The notes under the pieces are model-generated. The model did no database searches. It was not told the origin of the DNA and saw only the letters and a list, made by a program, of their open reading frames with translations. A DNA stretch of 21,484 nucleotides, taken from the NCBI GenBank assembly GCA_013054445.1, contig JAAMPI010000994.1, forward strand, positions 1 through 21,484, in the 5' to 3' direction. Below, piece after piece: positions 20,447 to 21,484 of the stretch. The translations under genes and the position numbers were made by a program. Origin of the DNA: Cudoniella acicularis (lineage: Eukaryota > Ascomycota > Leotiomycetes > Helotiales > Helotiaceae). Each line of letters opens with the position of its first letter. Position 1 is the first letter of the stretch.

Positions 20447-21484
20447 ATGTCAATTCGGTGTCACCAGTTGCTTTTCAGGCATTTTGGATGTAATTGCGGG
20501 TCATTGGGTGAGCATTCGAGCTAGAACGGGACACAGCTTGAGGTTGAAGCCGTGGAGGGCTTGGAGAGGACAGCCAGCGCAGAGGCCAACACATCGGAGC
20601 ATCCGGGACACACTGAATGGAGGTATGGAGAGTCTCGGCGGTGGGACTTATGGCGCGATGTGAGCTCTCGGACTGATGGTGCAGCCTTTTCTGAAATTTC
20701 TTTTGACAGAGAAATGTCCAAAAGGGCCAAAAAAAAAAAAAAACCAAACGAGGCTGTAGTAATACAGATGATCTCCAGAGCAGCTTGGCCTGATTCGGAA
20801 CTGGTTTTCCTTTGGCTACACCGAAAGGGCGAGCCTGAGAAGCTCTCGGCTGCTTTTAGTGCCGACATCCAGCGGATGAACAGCGTGTTTCCTTCCCAAA
20901 GGGGACTGACTCTGAGTGCAATAGGTATGCTTTCTATGGCTGGATGCAAGTGTCGGTGCAAGACTGCAGGTAAGCTGAAAATGCAGTTGAATCTCCACCT
21001 GCTTTCCCTCTTGAACGGCGGGGGTCGTTGGCATTGGTGGGGGAATTCTCAAAAAAACCAGCCCGAACTATGGTCCGCATGGGGACCGCATCTGCTTTCA
21101 CACTACTATGAACAACCTCCTCATTGTCGATGACCATGGGCAATATCCTGTAACGTGAAAAAGCAGAATGTCTCTTGAGTCTTGATGTGCGGCCTGTCCC
21201 GGCGTCCGGCGTCTGAAGAGGCCACGAACCTATTGCGATGCCGAAAATGCGCCAAGACACGAGATCAGGAACCATTTCCCAAAAGACGTCTTAGTCAGGA
21301 ACCATCTGCTCTGGGCTGCCCCCTTCCCTCGTGTCCCTGAGCGCTGCTGTCCAATAGCCTGCAAGAGAAGCGGGAAAGATGAAACAACACCTGGCAACAG
21401 TTCAGTCCCTTTCATCTGATCTTTCGTCCGATGCCCACCCAGCCCTGCGGCCCTGCCCAAGCTTAGCCACCCCACCCGACCACC
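20447..21484. other. Unassigned right-hand end, with an A15 tract
   Basis: Nothing here looks like a gene. The two longest frames (20552-21133 + and 20521-20961 -) overlap each other, have no recognisable domains, and the plus one opens with GTG. A 15-base A run lies at 20729-20743. TCAGGAACCAT is repeated at about 21265 and 21296. The last 60 bases are C-rich and may belong to the promoter of a gene beyond the window. Confidence 0.4.

Noticed and set aside
20552..21133. 193-codon plus-strand ORF at the right end
   Set aside because: Starts with GTG, overlaps an equally long antisense frame, includes the A15 run read as lysines, and has no domain.

Overview
The window is nuclear DNA of a filamentous ascomycete. 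The evidence is genes split by 46-160 nt introns with GTANGT-like donors and CTAAC/CTAAT/CTGAC branch sites, a GPI-anchored GH72 wall enzyme, a GT48 glucan synthase, and an AT-saturated edge that looks like repeat-induced point mutation (RIP). The FKS1 N-terminus and the divergent gel/FKS1 arrangement suggest Eurotiales (Aspergillus/Penicillium relatives). The species cannot be fixed from sequence alone.

Layout: (1) 1-325 is an AT-rich, RIP-like repeat end. (2) 512-3084 (-) encodes a GCNA/SprT-like nuclear metalloprotease with zinc ribbon and HMG box, interrupted by an apparent one-base frameshift in an A7 tract. (3) 3741-5586 (-) encodes a 543-aa GPI-anchored 1,3-beta-glucanosyltransferase (GH72 + X8, Gel/Gas family). 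(4) 5587-9408 is a 3.8-kb divergent intergenic region. Both flanking genes have long upstream stretches with no ATG on the sense strand, read here as long 5' leaders. Between them lie a possible bZIP relic, an Rlm1-type site and a small inverted-repeat pair. (5) 9409-15318 (+) encodes FKS1, the 1,3-beta-glucan synthase catalytic subunit (1934 aa, 3 exons). (6) 15949-17738 (+) encodes LCB1, the non-catalytic subunit of serine palmitoyltransferase (530 aa, 5 exons). (7) 17739-21484 has no gene I recognise. It holds one candidate spliced minus-strand gene of unknown function (18799-19895), an orphan ORF and a poly-A tract.

Functionally the middle of the window is a cell-wall and membrane block. 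FKS1 polymerises beta-1,3-glucan at the plasma membrane, the Gel enzyme elongates and rearranges that glucan outside the cell, and LCB1 starts synthesis of the sphingolipids of the membrane in which FKS1 sits. I see no convincing new multi-gene system. The least explained items are the paired uORF-free leaders, the GCNA homopolymer frameshift and the unknown spliced gene.
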